From positions 3,658,001 to 3,722,000 of the forward strand of contig NZ_JAUSXG010000001.1 in NCBI RefSeq assembly GCF_030815855.1: DNA of 64,000 bases. The letters run 5' to 3'. This document shows, piece after piece, positions 14,337 through 22,806 of the stretch. Source of the stretch: Variovorax paradoxus. Its GTDB lineage: Bacteria; Pseudomonadota; Gammaproteobacteria; Burkholderiales; Burkholderiaceae_C. The notes under the pieces are model-generated. The model saw nothing but the letters and a program-made list of their open reading frames with translations. It was not told where the DNA came from and did not search any database. Each line of letters opens with the position of its first letter. Positions within the stretch are counted from its first letter, which is position 1. A program made the position numbers and the translations under genes.

Positions 14337-15467
14337 GTGGGCCGCAAACCATCACGGTGGGGCAACCTGCCGCGGGGGATGCGCGCGCGGCCGCGCGGCA
14401 ACCTCATCCACTACTACCTCGACACGGGCGGCAAGCCCCGCAAGGAAATCCCGCTCGGGTCGGACTACGCGCTTGCCGTCAAGAAGTGGGGCGAACTCGC
14501 CGTGCAGCCGCGGCCCGAAGGCGTGCAGCCGGCCAGCGAAGGCACGTTCGCGGCGGTCGTTCAGGCCTACTGGAAGGACATCATCCCAACGAAGGAGCCG
14601 CGCACCCGCCGAGACAACGAGAAAGAGCGCGTCTGGATCCTGCGCTTCTTCAACACGCCACCGGCGCCCATCGACAAGATCGAGCCCCAGCACATTCAGC
14701 AGTACCTCAACTGGCGCGTGAAGGAGGCCGTGAAAGCTGCAGAGGCCCGCAACGCCGCGCGGGTGAAGGCCGGGCGTGCGTCGGTGCCGATCCCACCGAA
14801 GTACGGCCAGGTACGCGCCAATCGCGAGAAGGCGCTGATCTCGCACATCTGGAACTATGCGCGATCAACAGGGAAGACCAAGCTCCCCAACCCGTGCGCC
14901 GGCATCAAGGGGTTCCGCGAGACCGGGCGCGATGTCTATGTGGACGACGAGCTATTCGAGCGCGTCAAACAGCACGCCGATAAGCCGCTCGAGTTCGCGA
15001 TGCGGCTTGCGGACACTACCGGCCAGCGGCCGGCTGATGTGCTGGGCATGAGCGAAGAGCACATTCGCGGCCAATACCTGGGCGTGAAGCAGGGCAAGAC
15101 GAAGGCGAAGCTGCGCATCATGGTCGAGAACGACCTCGAAACGCTGATCGAGGAAATCCGGGCCTACAAGGCCGGTCTTCCGAAGCAGGCGCCTCCGCTA
15201 TTGGTGAACGAGCGTGGCAACCCGCTCACCGCGGCAATGCTGCGCAAACGCTTCGACAAGGCCAGGAAGGCTGCAGGCATTGACATCGCAACATTTCAAT
15301 TCCGTGACCTGCGCGCGAAGGCCGCCACGGATGCCGACGACTCCACCGGCATCAAGGATGCGCAATCGCTGCTGGGCCATGCCACCGAAGAGATGACCGC
15401 CAAATACATCCGGCACAAGCTCGGCAAGAAGGTGCGCATCGGCACCTCGAAAAAGGAGTCGGAATAG
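14337..15467 (+). CDS. int: Tyrosine-family site-specific integrase
   Basis: A 376-residue phage-type integrase. After an arm-binding region and a SAM-like core-binding domain (about residues 70-185), the catalytic domain shows Arg231 (Gly-Gln-Arg-Pro-Ala-Asp), a Lys-rich beta-hairpin (about 253-258), Arg326 (Phe-Arg-Asp-Leu-Arg), His348 (Leu-Leu-Gly-His) and the nucleophile Tyr357. The usual first His of the HxxR box is Arg here, as in many phage integrases. The start is GTG 14337 with GGAGG six bases ahead. It ends 124 bases from attR and should catalyse insertion at the tRNA-Lys 3' end. Confidence 0.93.
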   Translation: MGRKPSRWGNLPRGMRARPRGNLIHYYLDTGGKPRKEIPLGSDYALAVKKWGELAVQPRPEGVQPASEGTFAAVVQAYWKDIIPTKEPRTRRDNEKERVWILRFFNTPPAPIDKIEPQHIQQYLNWRVKEAVKAAEARNAARVKAGRASVPIPPKYGQVRANREKALISHIWNYARSTGKTKLPNPCAGIKGFRETGRDVYVDDELFERVKQHADKPLEFAMRLADTTGQRPADVLGMSEEHIRGQYLGVKQGKTKAKLRIMVENDLETLIEEIRAYKAGLPKQAPPLLVNERGNPLTAAMLRKRFDKARKAAGIDIATFQFRDLRAKAATDADDSTGIKDAQSLLGHATEEMTAKYIRHKLGKKVRIGTSKKESE

Positions 15468-15478
15468 GTGTGCATTTT

Positions 15479-15550
15479 GTTCCGCAAATTTTCCGACCCC
15501 CGCGCCGATGCTGGGTTTCAAGACCGCGACATTGCAGCGATTGCGGAACA
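15479..15550 (+). repeat. Candidate integrase/excisionase arm sites, right end
   Basis: GTTCCGCAA (15479-15487) and its inverse TTGCGGAAC (15541-15549) flank a 53-base spacer. The second extends to GCGATTGCGGAACA (15537-15550), the exact reverse complement of the left-end site at 7599-7612. TTTTGTTCCGCAA and TTGCGGAACAAAA also form a 13-base inverted pair. Likely Int or Xis sites of the element. Confidence 0.5.
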
Positions 15551-15590
15551 AAATCTTAGCTAAGTTGTTGATGTTGCTTGTGAAGTCTGT

Positions 15591-15647
15591 GGACTCTTAA
15601 TCCGTAGGTCGAGTGTTCGAGTCACTCAGGGCCCACCACCAACACCA
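15591..15647 (+). repeat. attR: right copy of the 57-bp repeat
   Basis: Identical to 7504-7560. It holds only the tRNA-Lys 3' portion, with no 5' half, so it is not a functional tRNA. It marks the right end of the element. Confidence 0.95.
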
Positions 15648-15650
15648 AGA

Positions 15651-15691
15651 ACGGTCGAAACCAAGCATCCATGCAGGTTTCGGCCGTTTTT
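15651..15691 (+). terminator. Original chromosomal terminator of tRNA-Lys
   Basis: Stem ACGGTCGAAACC / GGTTTCGGCCGT (one G-T pair) with a 13-base loop, then five T. It directly follows attR and, before integration, would have followed the tRNA gene. Confidence 0.75.
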
Positions 15692-15784
15692 CTTTGTGCT
15701 CCTTACGGATTGCGCTGACGCGCCGAACGCCATGATTTCTTGGGGTTTGGCGCAATTTTGGCGCAACGGAGACTCAGCGCCCAT

Positions 15785-16257
15785 TGTTGATTGCCGCCGA
15801 AAATTGACCCGGCTAACGCACTAATTTCCGTCTAAGACTGACCCACGTAAAACTCTACCCTGCTCATTTTTAAGGCAGGGGATCCTAGGAGTGATAGACG
15901 TGGCGACATTGAGTGTCATCAGACGCTGGGCCCTGCGCGAGCAGATGTCCATTCGCGAGATAGCCAGGCGTACAGGCCTGTCTCGCAACACCGTAAAGAA
16001 GTACCTGCGAGCGGGCGAAGAAGCGCCGCGCTACACCAAGCGGGCGAGCTCGAGCAAGCTCGATCCCTATGCCGACAAGCTCGCGAACTGGCTCGCGATC
16101 GAGGCCACCAAATCGCGGAAACAGCGGCGCAATCTGCGGCAGATCCACACAAGGAGAACATCAAGCACTTATCCACACCGTGAAGCCTTCGGGCTCACAA
16201 AGCGGGTGGGTCAGTATTCGATGGAAATCTCGGGTCAGAGATCGGTGGAATCCAACA
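15785..16257 (+). mobile_element. IS21-family remnant with internal deletion
   Basis: Left end TGTTGATTGCCGCCGAAAAT and right end (complement) TGTTGGATTCCACCGATCTC, each followed by the repeated TGACCC boxes typical of IS21-family termini. The family is about 2-2.5 kb; only 473 bases remain, holding the beginning of istA joined to the end region. No target duplication is obvious. It lies 137 bases outside attR, so it is not part of the tRNA element. Confidence 0.75.
15891..16148 (+). pseudogene. istA 5' fragment (IS21 transposase)
   Basis: From a GTG at 15891 the frame encodes the IstA N-terminus: Trp-Ala-Leu-Arg-Glu-Gln-Met-Ser-Ile-Arg-Glu-Ile-Ala-Arg-Arg-Thr-Gly-Leu-Ser-Arg-type helix-turn-helix, then Tyr-Leu-Arg-Ala-Gly. 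Similarity ends after Leu-Arg-Gln-Ile-His (about 16148). The DDE catalytic core is missing, so the protein cannot transpose. The frame happens to stay open to 16385. Confidence 0.75.
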
Positions 16258-16661
16258 AGCCAGGAGAACTGCCGATGAAGTTGGCGACTACAAGGCGACG
16301 TCAGTTAGTTATTGCCGATATGTACTACCAAATGTGTACAACTTTGCTTCGTGCCGCCCTCCCGCGCACCGCTCACAGAGGGTGAGTTCTCCACCATTGC
16401 GGTGGATAAGACAGTGGACAAGCATGTGCGCATCGCCCGGGAACGTTGCTACGCCCGCGTCGCGACGCTGCGCCTGCAAAAGCGGCACTGCCTCCAAGCG
16501 CCACCGGCCGAGACACCGTCGGCATCGAGGGCAACACGGCTACAGCCGCCCGTATGAAGAGCTTCTTTTAATGTGAAAAGGTCACATTTTTTACCCCGGT
16601 CGGCCACACTGATGAGCTCGGAAAGACGGAAGCTCCTGGGTTTCGAACAGGGGTGAACGCC
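16258..16661. other. 404 bases without a convincing gene
   Basis: Short frames here have no ribosome sites and arginine/alanine-rich shadow composition. One feature stands out: AATGTGA-AAAGG-TCACATT (16571-16587), a perfect 7-base inverted repeat with a 5-base spacer. It resembles a CRP/FNR-type site but is one base short of the usual six-base spacing. Confidence 0.4.
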
Positions 16662-16934
16662 ATGCTCAATCAAATCATCCACAACGCGACGATCACGCTG
16701 CTGTTGCCGCTCGACATGAGCGCCAGCGAGGAACTCGCGGCGCTTCGATCCGCGGGCATTCCAGTCGACGAGCTGGGCAATGCGACATCGGGCTATCTGT
16801 TTGTGCGCGCCACGGGCCGCAGCGATCACCGGACGAACACCTTCCGCTGGTTTGCCACCGGCATCGGCGGGCCCCCTGCCGATGCGAGCAGGCCGACGCC
16901 GGTGCCTGCGGAAAGCCATGCTGCGGCGTGGTGA
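16662..16934 (+). CDS. Unknown small protein
   Basis: A 90-residue protein: MLNQIIHNATITLLLPLDMSAS, then Glu-Glu-Leu-Ala-Ala-Leu-Arg-Ser-Ala-Gly-Ile-Pro-Val-Asp-Glu. An AGGGG box lies at proper distance before the ATG at 16662. It is mildly hydrophobic at the N-terminus but without a clear signal peptide. The CRP-like palindrome at 16571-16587 is about 75 bases upstream. I do not recognise it; it may be a lineage-specific gene. Confidence 0.5.
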   Translation: MLNQIIHNATITLLLPLDMSASEELAALRSAGIPVDELGNATSGYLFVRATGRSDHRTNTFRWFATGIGGPPADASRPTPVPAESHAAAW

Positions 16935-17019
16935 TCGTCCTCTCGGCCCACGGGTCGGCCGATGAACGCCTTTCTTTGGTCTGTCCGCCTGTCGCCGGCA
17001 GCGAGCCACTGGGCTCTGG

Positions 17020-17418
17020 TCAGCCCGCCAACCACTGCTCCGCGAAGCGCGACAGCAACTCGCGGTTCTCGCTCACCTCCGAAAGCAGATATCGCCGCGC
17101 ATGTTCCTGGGCCAGTTCGCTGGACAAGAACCACTGCTCGCGCGCTGGATCGCCCTGCGGGGGCGGGGTGCCCCACACGGTGCTCTCGCCGAGAAAGGCT
17201 TCTGTGACGGGCAGGCGCCCGTCGGTTCGGCCCAGATCCGACAATGGATTGCTCGGACCGCCAAGCTCGACGCGGGCATGAACGGCATCGCCCTCCACCG
17301 TGATGGAAGCACCCAGCCCACCCTCTTGGTGGACTTGCCACAGTTGCTCGGCGGAAGCGTGGCGAACCCAGCTTTCCAACGCCCGCCTCAGGCTTTCGCA
17401 GATGATTTCTTTGTTCAT
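17020..17418 (-). CDS. Unknown protein
   Basis: A 132-residue protein: MNKEIICESLRRALESWVRHAS, then Ala-Glu-Gln-Leu-Trp-Gln-Val-His-Gln-Glu-Gly-Gly. It ends with a helical part (Ser-Glu-Val-Ser-Glu-Asn-Arg-Glu-Leu-Leu-Ser-Arg-Phe-Ala-Glu-Gln-Trp-Leu). It is acidic, soluble and without known motifs. Composition and a low-Arg helix pattern favour a real gene over the overlapping antisense frames. Convergent with the small gene at 16662. Confidence 0.55.
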   Translation of the reverse strand: MNKEIICESLRRALESWVRHASAEQLWQVHQEGGLGASITVEGDAVHARVELGGPSNPLSDLGRTDGRLPVTEAFLGESTVWGTPPPQGDPAREQWFLSSELAQEHARRYLLSEVSENRELLSRFAEQWLAG

Positions 17419-17582
17419 ACGGCACTATTTCACATTTTTATCAACTGATTTCTCCGTCAGCCCTCCGGACTCGCACGGATGGGCAGCTGGGCATGGCATC
17501 GTCAGACTTGCTGTCACGCATCGCAAAAAGAACAAGAACCACGACGATGGGGGACCATAAGGTCGAAGCTCAAGCTCGTTGC

Positions 17583-17607
17583 ACCCGCCTTGGCGGGTAT
17601 TTTTTTG
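17583..17607 (+). terminator. Strong terminator with no obvious gene ahead
   Basis: ACCCGCC-TT-GGCGGGT followed by A and seven T. No plus-strand coding gene ends just upstream, so it may end a small RNA beginning in the 17420-17580 gap, or act in reverse for nothing visible. The RNA itself is not demonstrated. Confidence 0.65.
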
Positions 17608-17692
17608 TCTGCCTCTCGAGGCACCGCGAATCGAGGCCGGCCGAGTGCGCCGGAGGGCCGGCAACATTGCCGCCTGCGCTATATTTCCTCTC

Positions 17693-17872
17693 ATGGAAAA
17701 GGCTTCCGATTTTGGCAAACCCACTGTTCCCATCGACCTGATTGGTCCGGAACATTGGACCCGTTCGAAACGCCGCAGCGGTCGCGCCACCAAGGTGATC
17801 TGCCTGATCATCGGTGGCTTGGCAACCGCGGGGATCGTCGCCTACGGCGTTTTCGGGGGCTTCAGCCGCTGA
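17693..17872 (+). CDS. Small single-pass membrane protein
   Basis: A 59-residue protein: a hydrophilic N-terminus (MEKASDFGKPTVPIDLIGPEHWTR), a basic patch Arg-Ser-Lys-Arg-Arg-Ser-Gly-Arg, then one membrane helix Val-Ile-Cys-Leu-Ile-Ile-Gly-Gly-Leu-Ala-Thr-Ala. The positive patch before the helix predicts N-in topology. No clear Shine-Dalgarno is present. A membrane protein of unknown role, without recognised relatives. Confidence 0.6.
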   Translation: MEKASDFGKPTVPIDLIGPEHWTRSKRRSGRATKVICLIIGGLATAGIVAYGVFGGFSR

Positions 17873-17939
17873 CCTCCTGCCACTCTGGGCACTGCGGTTC
17901 TCCGCTCGCCATCAACAACCGGGTCAGTCGTTTCTCGCT

Positions 17940-18398
17940 TCAGACGGCAGTAGAAGAAGGCGATGTGCGCAGGATGGCCGCGCGCAAGTCCTGCGGTATC
18001 TCCACGGCGCGATGACTGTCGAGCGAGGTGGTCACGAGCACTTGCTTCACCTGCATGCGCAGTTCGCCGCTCGCCGGGTCGAAGCAGCGCAAGACGAGCG
18101 TCATCGAGCGCGAACCCAGCCTCTCCACCGCCAAGCCCAGCGCGACGTGGTCGCCCATGCGGCTCACGGCGCGAAAGTCGGCCTCGAGCCGCACCGTAGG
18201 CAGGCCGATGCGCCGCTCGGCAATGAGCGCGTGGTAGTCGATGCCGAGCCCTTCTCCCACCCAGTCTTCCACCAGGCCGTTGAGCATGACGAAGTACTGC
18301 GGATAGAAGACGATGCCCGCTGGATCGCAATCGGAAAATCGGATCATCCGAGGGCGCTGGAACTCGGCCAGGCCCGCTCCGCTTTCGCCGTTGCTCAT
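17940..18398 (-). CDS. Acyl-CoA thioesterase (4HBT/YbgC type)
   Basis: A 152-residue hot-dog-fold thioesterase. The 4HBT signature Asp-Cys-Asp-Pro-Ala-Gly-Ile-Val-Phe-Tyr-Pro-Gln-Tyr is near residue 20, with the catalytic Asp of the DPAGIVFYP motif. It hydrolyses a CoA thioester, by motif most like 4-hydroxybenzoyl-CoA or other aryl-CoA thioesterases. The ATG at 18398 lies 2 bases after the MarR-gene stop, so SDR-MarR-thioesterase form an operon. That context suggests aromatic acyl-CoA metabolism, but the substrate is not shown. Confidence 0.85.
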   Translation of the reverse strand: MSNGESGAGLAEFQRPRMIRFSDCDPAGIVFYPQYFVMLNGLVEDWVGEGLGIDYHALIAERRIGLPTVRLEADFRAVSRMGDHVALGLAVERLGSRSMTLVLRCFDPASGELRMQVKQVLVTTSLDSHRAVEIPQDLRAAILRTSPSSTAV

Positions 18399-18400
18399 CG

Positions 18401-18928
18401 TCAACCCTCCTCGCCGGCTGGCTCGCTGCGCATCACGTGCACGCGCAGTTGGCCAAGCTGCGTATGCATCTGCTTGACGGTCTTCATGTCGAGGCCCGAG
18501 AACATCTCCAGGATCCACTGCTCGTGTTCCTTGGCCATGGTTTCGAAGCTCGCGCGGCCCTTCGGCGTGAGGCTCACGATCCACGAGCGGCGGTCATCGG
18601 GACTGTGCGCGCGCGCCACCAGGCCATCGCGCTCGAGCTCGTCGGTCAGGCCCGTGACGTTGCCGCCGGTCACCATCAGGTAGCGCGACAGCACGCGCAT
18701 CTTGAGGCCCTCTTCATAGCGGTAGAGCTGGGCCATGTAGTCGAAACGCGCCAGCGAGATGCCGAAGCGCTCGCGCAGCCGGCGCCGTATCTCGGCCTCG
18801 ATTTGCGTGGTGCTTGCGAGCATGCGCAGCCACAGCCTGAGCATGGCGTGGTCTTCGCGGCCGGCGCGGGCCTCGTGACCGAGTTCTTCGGCATCGCTGA
18901 GCGCGGCGTGCGAGGCATCGTTGCGCAT
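18401..18928 (-). CDS. MarR-family transcriptional regulator
   Basis: A 175-residue winged-helix regulator. The recognition region Val-Leu-Ser-Arg-Tyr-Leu-Met-Val-Thr-Gly-Gly-Asn-Val-Thr-Gly-Leu and the wing Asp-Asp-Arg-Arg-Ser-Trp-Ile-Val-Ser-Leu-Thr-Pro-Lys-Gly are clear. Such proteins commonly sense aryl-CoA or phenolic ligands and repress their own operon. The ATG at 18928 shares a base with the stop of the upstream SDR gene (TGATG). The very long open frame upstream is a shadow of that SDR gene. Confidence 0.9.
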   Translation of the reverse strand: MRNDASHAALSDAEELGHEARAGREDHAMLRLWLRMLASTTQIEAEIRRRLRERFGISLARFDYMAQLYRYEEGLKMRVLSRYLMVTGGNVTGLTDELERDGLVARAHSPDDRRSWIVSLTPKGRASFETMAKEHEQWILEMFSGLDMKTVKQMHTQLGQLRVHVMRSEPAGEEG

Positions 18929-19704
18929 CACATCACCTCCCCGCCCGACACCGAAACCGACTGGCCGGTGACGGATGCCGCACCCTCGCCGCAGAGCCAG
19001 CGTACCGCGTCGGCCACCTCGGCGGGCTGCACGATGCGCCGTTGTGGGTTGACGCTGGAGAATTCGGCCAATGCATCGGCCTCGCTGCGGCCGGTCTTGC
19101 CGACCACGTTGGCGACACTCGCGCGCAGGATGTCGGTGTCGGTGTAGCCGGGGCATACCGCGTTCACCGTGACGCCCTTGCGCGCCACTTCGAGCGCGAG
19201 CGAGCGTGTGAGCCCGATCACGCCGTGCTTGGCCGCCGAATAGGCCGCCACGTAGGCATAGCCCTTCTGGCCCGCGGTGCTCGCGATGTTGACGATGCGG
19301 CCCCACCCGGCTTCGAGCATGTCGGGCAGCGCGGCTTGCGCGCACAGAAAACTGCCGGTGAGATTCACCGACAGCATCCGTTGCCAGAGTTCCACCGAAG
19401 TTTTGAGAAAGGGTGCGCTCTCGGCCGCACCCGCGTTGTTGACGAGGATGGCGAGCGGCCCGCGCTCGGCTCGCGCGAGCGCAACGGCCGACTGCACCGC
19501 CTGCGCGTTGGCCACATCGGCGGCGGCGACGCCGTGACCCTGGCCCGCGAGCGACGCAGCCACGCGCTCGAGCGCACCGAGGTCGCGCCCGAGCAGCGTC
19601 AGCGTTGCGCCCTCGGCCGCGAGGGTGCGGGCAATTTCGGCCCCGATGCCGCGCGCGGCCCCGGTCACGAGGGCATGGCGGCCGGTCAATGAATTTGCGT
19701 GCAT
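18928..19704 (-). CDS. SDR-family 3-hydroxyacyl-CoA-type dehydrogenase
   Basis: A 258-residue SDR: Thr-Gly-Ala-Ala-Arg-Gly-Ile-Gly at residue 14, Asn-Asn-Ala-Gly, and the catalytic Ser (Ile-Ala-Ser-Thr) with Tyr-Ser-Ala-Ala-Lys. The sequence resembles the FabG/3-hydroxybutyrate-dehydrogenase branch, with the Pro-Gly-Tyr-Thr-Asp-Thr-Asp motif. It is the first gene of an operon with a MarR regulator and a CoA thioesterase, which suggests a step on a CoA-linked intermediate of aromatic or fatty acid breakdown. The exact substrate is open. Confidence 0.85.
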   Translation of the reverse strand: MHANSLTGRHALVTGAARGIGAEIARTLAAEGATLTLLGRDLGALERVAASLAGQGHGVAAADVANAQAVQSAVALARAERGPLAILVNNAGAAESAPFLKTSVELWQRMLSVNLTGSFLCAQAALPDMLEAGWGRIVNIASTAGQKGYAYVAAYSAAKHGVIGLTRSLALEVARKGVTVNAVCPGYTDTDILRASVANVVGKTGRSEADALAEFSSVNPQRRIVQPAEVADAVRWLCGEGAASVTGQSVSVSGGEVM

Positions 19705-19881
19705 ACCTGAATGATTTAGTTCTGAACCATTTTACTGCTTGCGGCACATCAGGTTGATATGAGCAGGCGAGCGCGGCACTGCTGACCAGTACGTTGACGG
19801 CACTCGATGGATTTCGGCGGATTTCATGAATTTACGCGTCGATCGATCCAGCTGAAAAGCGCTCCTTCAAAACCCGCAACG

Positions 19882-19917
19882 AAAAAGCCCGCGCTTCTTG
19901 CGAAGCGCGGGCTTTTT
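19882..19917 (-). terminator. Terminator after the DEAD-box helicase gene
   Basis: GCCCGCGCTTC / GAAGCGCGGGC (11 bases) with a TTGC loop, flanked by A5 and T8 runs. It can work in both directions. It lies 39 bases after the minus-strand helicase stop. Confidence 0.9.
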
Positions 19918-19955
19918 TTTGGGGCGAAGCGGCCGTAGGGCCGCTCCGAAATGCA

Positions 19956-21905
<1,950 letters not shown>

Positions 21906-22150
21906 GTGAATATCAATCTCAAACGCGAGCGCTGCCGAAGGCGGCGCCCCGTTGGTGGTTAAAAACATCAACCATCCAACGACATTCAACTTCTGGCTTA
22001 CGCCGGAGGCTGCGGCCCTTTTTGATCAGCGAATGCGATCGGGCGCGGTGTGCAAGATAGGGAGATGCAAGAGACGCTGACCAGAAAACCCAAAATACCG
22101 GAACCCGGATCAGCGAAGCCTTCGATTATGGCACGGCTCGGGGTTTTTAC

Positions 22151-22747
22151 CTAATCCGTTAGTCGCAGGAAGGTTTCCCGGTAGTGCGCGAGCTCTTCGA
22201 TCGATTCGTGCACATCGGCCAGCGCAGTGTGCGCTTGCTGTTTCTTGAAGGAACTGTAGGCAGCGGGCTTCCAGCGCTTGGCAAGCTCCTTCAGGGTGCT
22301 CACATCGAGGTTGCGGTAGTGAAAGTACGCCTCGAGCTTGGGCATGAACTTGACCAGGAAGCGCCTGTCCTGCCCGATGGTGTTGCCGCACATCGGCGAG
22401 CCGCTGCGGGGAATGTACTTGGCGATGAATTCCAGCAACTGCTGCTCGGCCGCGGCTTCGTCGAACGTGGAAGCCTTCACCTTGTCGATGAGGCCGCTGC
22501 GGCCGTGCGTGCCCTTGTTCCAGGCGTCCATGGCGTCGAGCACCGCGTCGCTCTGGTGAATGACCAGCACGGGCCCGTCGATGCGGGGCGTGAGGTCGGG
22601 GCCGGTGACGACCACGGCGATCTCGAGCAGGCGCTCTTTCTCGGGGTCGAGGCCGCTCATTTCGCAGTCGAGCCAGACCAGGTTCTGGTCGCTTTTCTTC
22701 AGAACCGGGGTGGTCGTGACGATCGTGGGGTCAAGGGATTCGGGCAT
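22151..22747 (-). CDS. orn: Oligoribonuclease
   Basis: A 198-residue DEDDh 3'-5' exoribonuclease that finishes RNA decay by degrading 2-5-mers (including pGpG). Catalytic residues: Asp and Glu in Trp-Leu-Asp-Cys-Glu-Met-Ser, Asp in Ile-Gly-Gln-Asp-Arg-Arg-Phe, and His/Asp in His-Thr-Ala-Leu-Ala-Asp-Val. Length is slightly above the usual ~180 because of about 20 extra N-terminal residues. It is divergent from the M48 protease gene, with 59 bases between starts. Confidence 0.95.
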   Translation of the reverse strand: MPESLDPTIVTTTPVLKKSDQNLVWLDCEMSGLDPEKERLLEIAVVVTGPDLTPRIDGPVLVIHQSDAVLDAMDAWNKGTHGRSGLIDKVKASTFDEAAAEQQLLEFIAKYIPRSGSPMCGNTIGQDRRFLVKFMPKLEAYFHYRNLDVSTLKELAKRWKPAAYSSFKKQQAHTALADVHESIEELAHYRETFLRLTD

Positions 22748-22806
22748 TACAGGATTGTCGTCGAAGGTCTGCGCCGGCCGGACCCGAGGGCTAAACTCGA
22801 CGCTTC

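Larger units (their letters stand above)
7504..15647 (+). mobile_element. Integrative element in tRNA-Lys (about 8.1 kb)
   Basis: Bounded by attL (7504-7560) and attR (15591-15647). It carries a tyrosine integrase 124 bases from attR, a DUF4224 protein, RNase HI, a YafO-type TA pair, an AlbA_2-like protein, a primase fragment, several small unknown genes and a 1.3-kb IS3-family insertion. Without the IS it would be about 6.8 kb. No capsid, tail, relaxase or type IV secretion genes are visible, so it is either a phage remnant or a satellite-like island that depends on a helper. Base composition is visibly lower in GC at 7.6-8.1 and 9.5-11.8 kb than in the flanking chromosome. Confidence 0.9.

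Noticed and set aside
7504..15647. Complete prophage or conjugative element
   Set aside because: No terminase, capsid, tail, lysis, relaxase or type IV secretion gene can be read in the interval.
15591..15667. Second tRNA-Lys gene
   Set aside because: Only the 3' part of the tRNA is present; the 5' acceptor and D arm are missing. It is attR.
16334..16576. Small frames on both strands after the IS21 remnant
   Set aside because: Arg/Cys/Ser-rich translations in all readings, no starts with Shine-Dalgarno sites.
18401..19747. Single 448-codon minus-strand protein
   Set aside because: The N-terminal part is an out-of-frame shadow of the SDR gene; the true protein is the MarR regulator starting at 18928.
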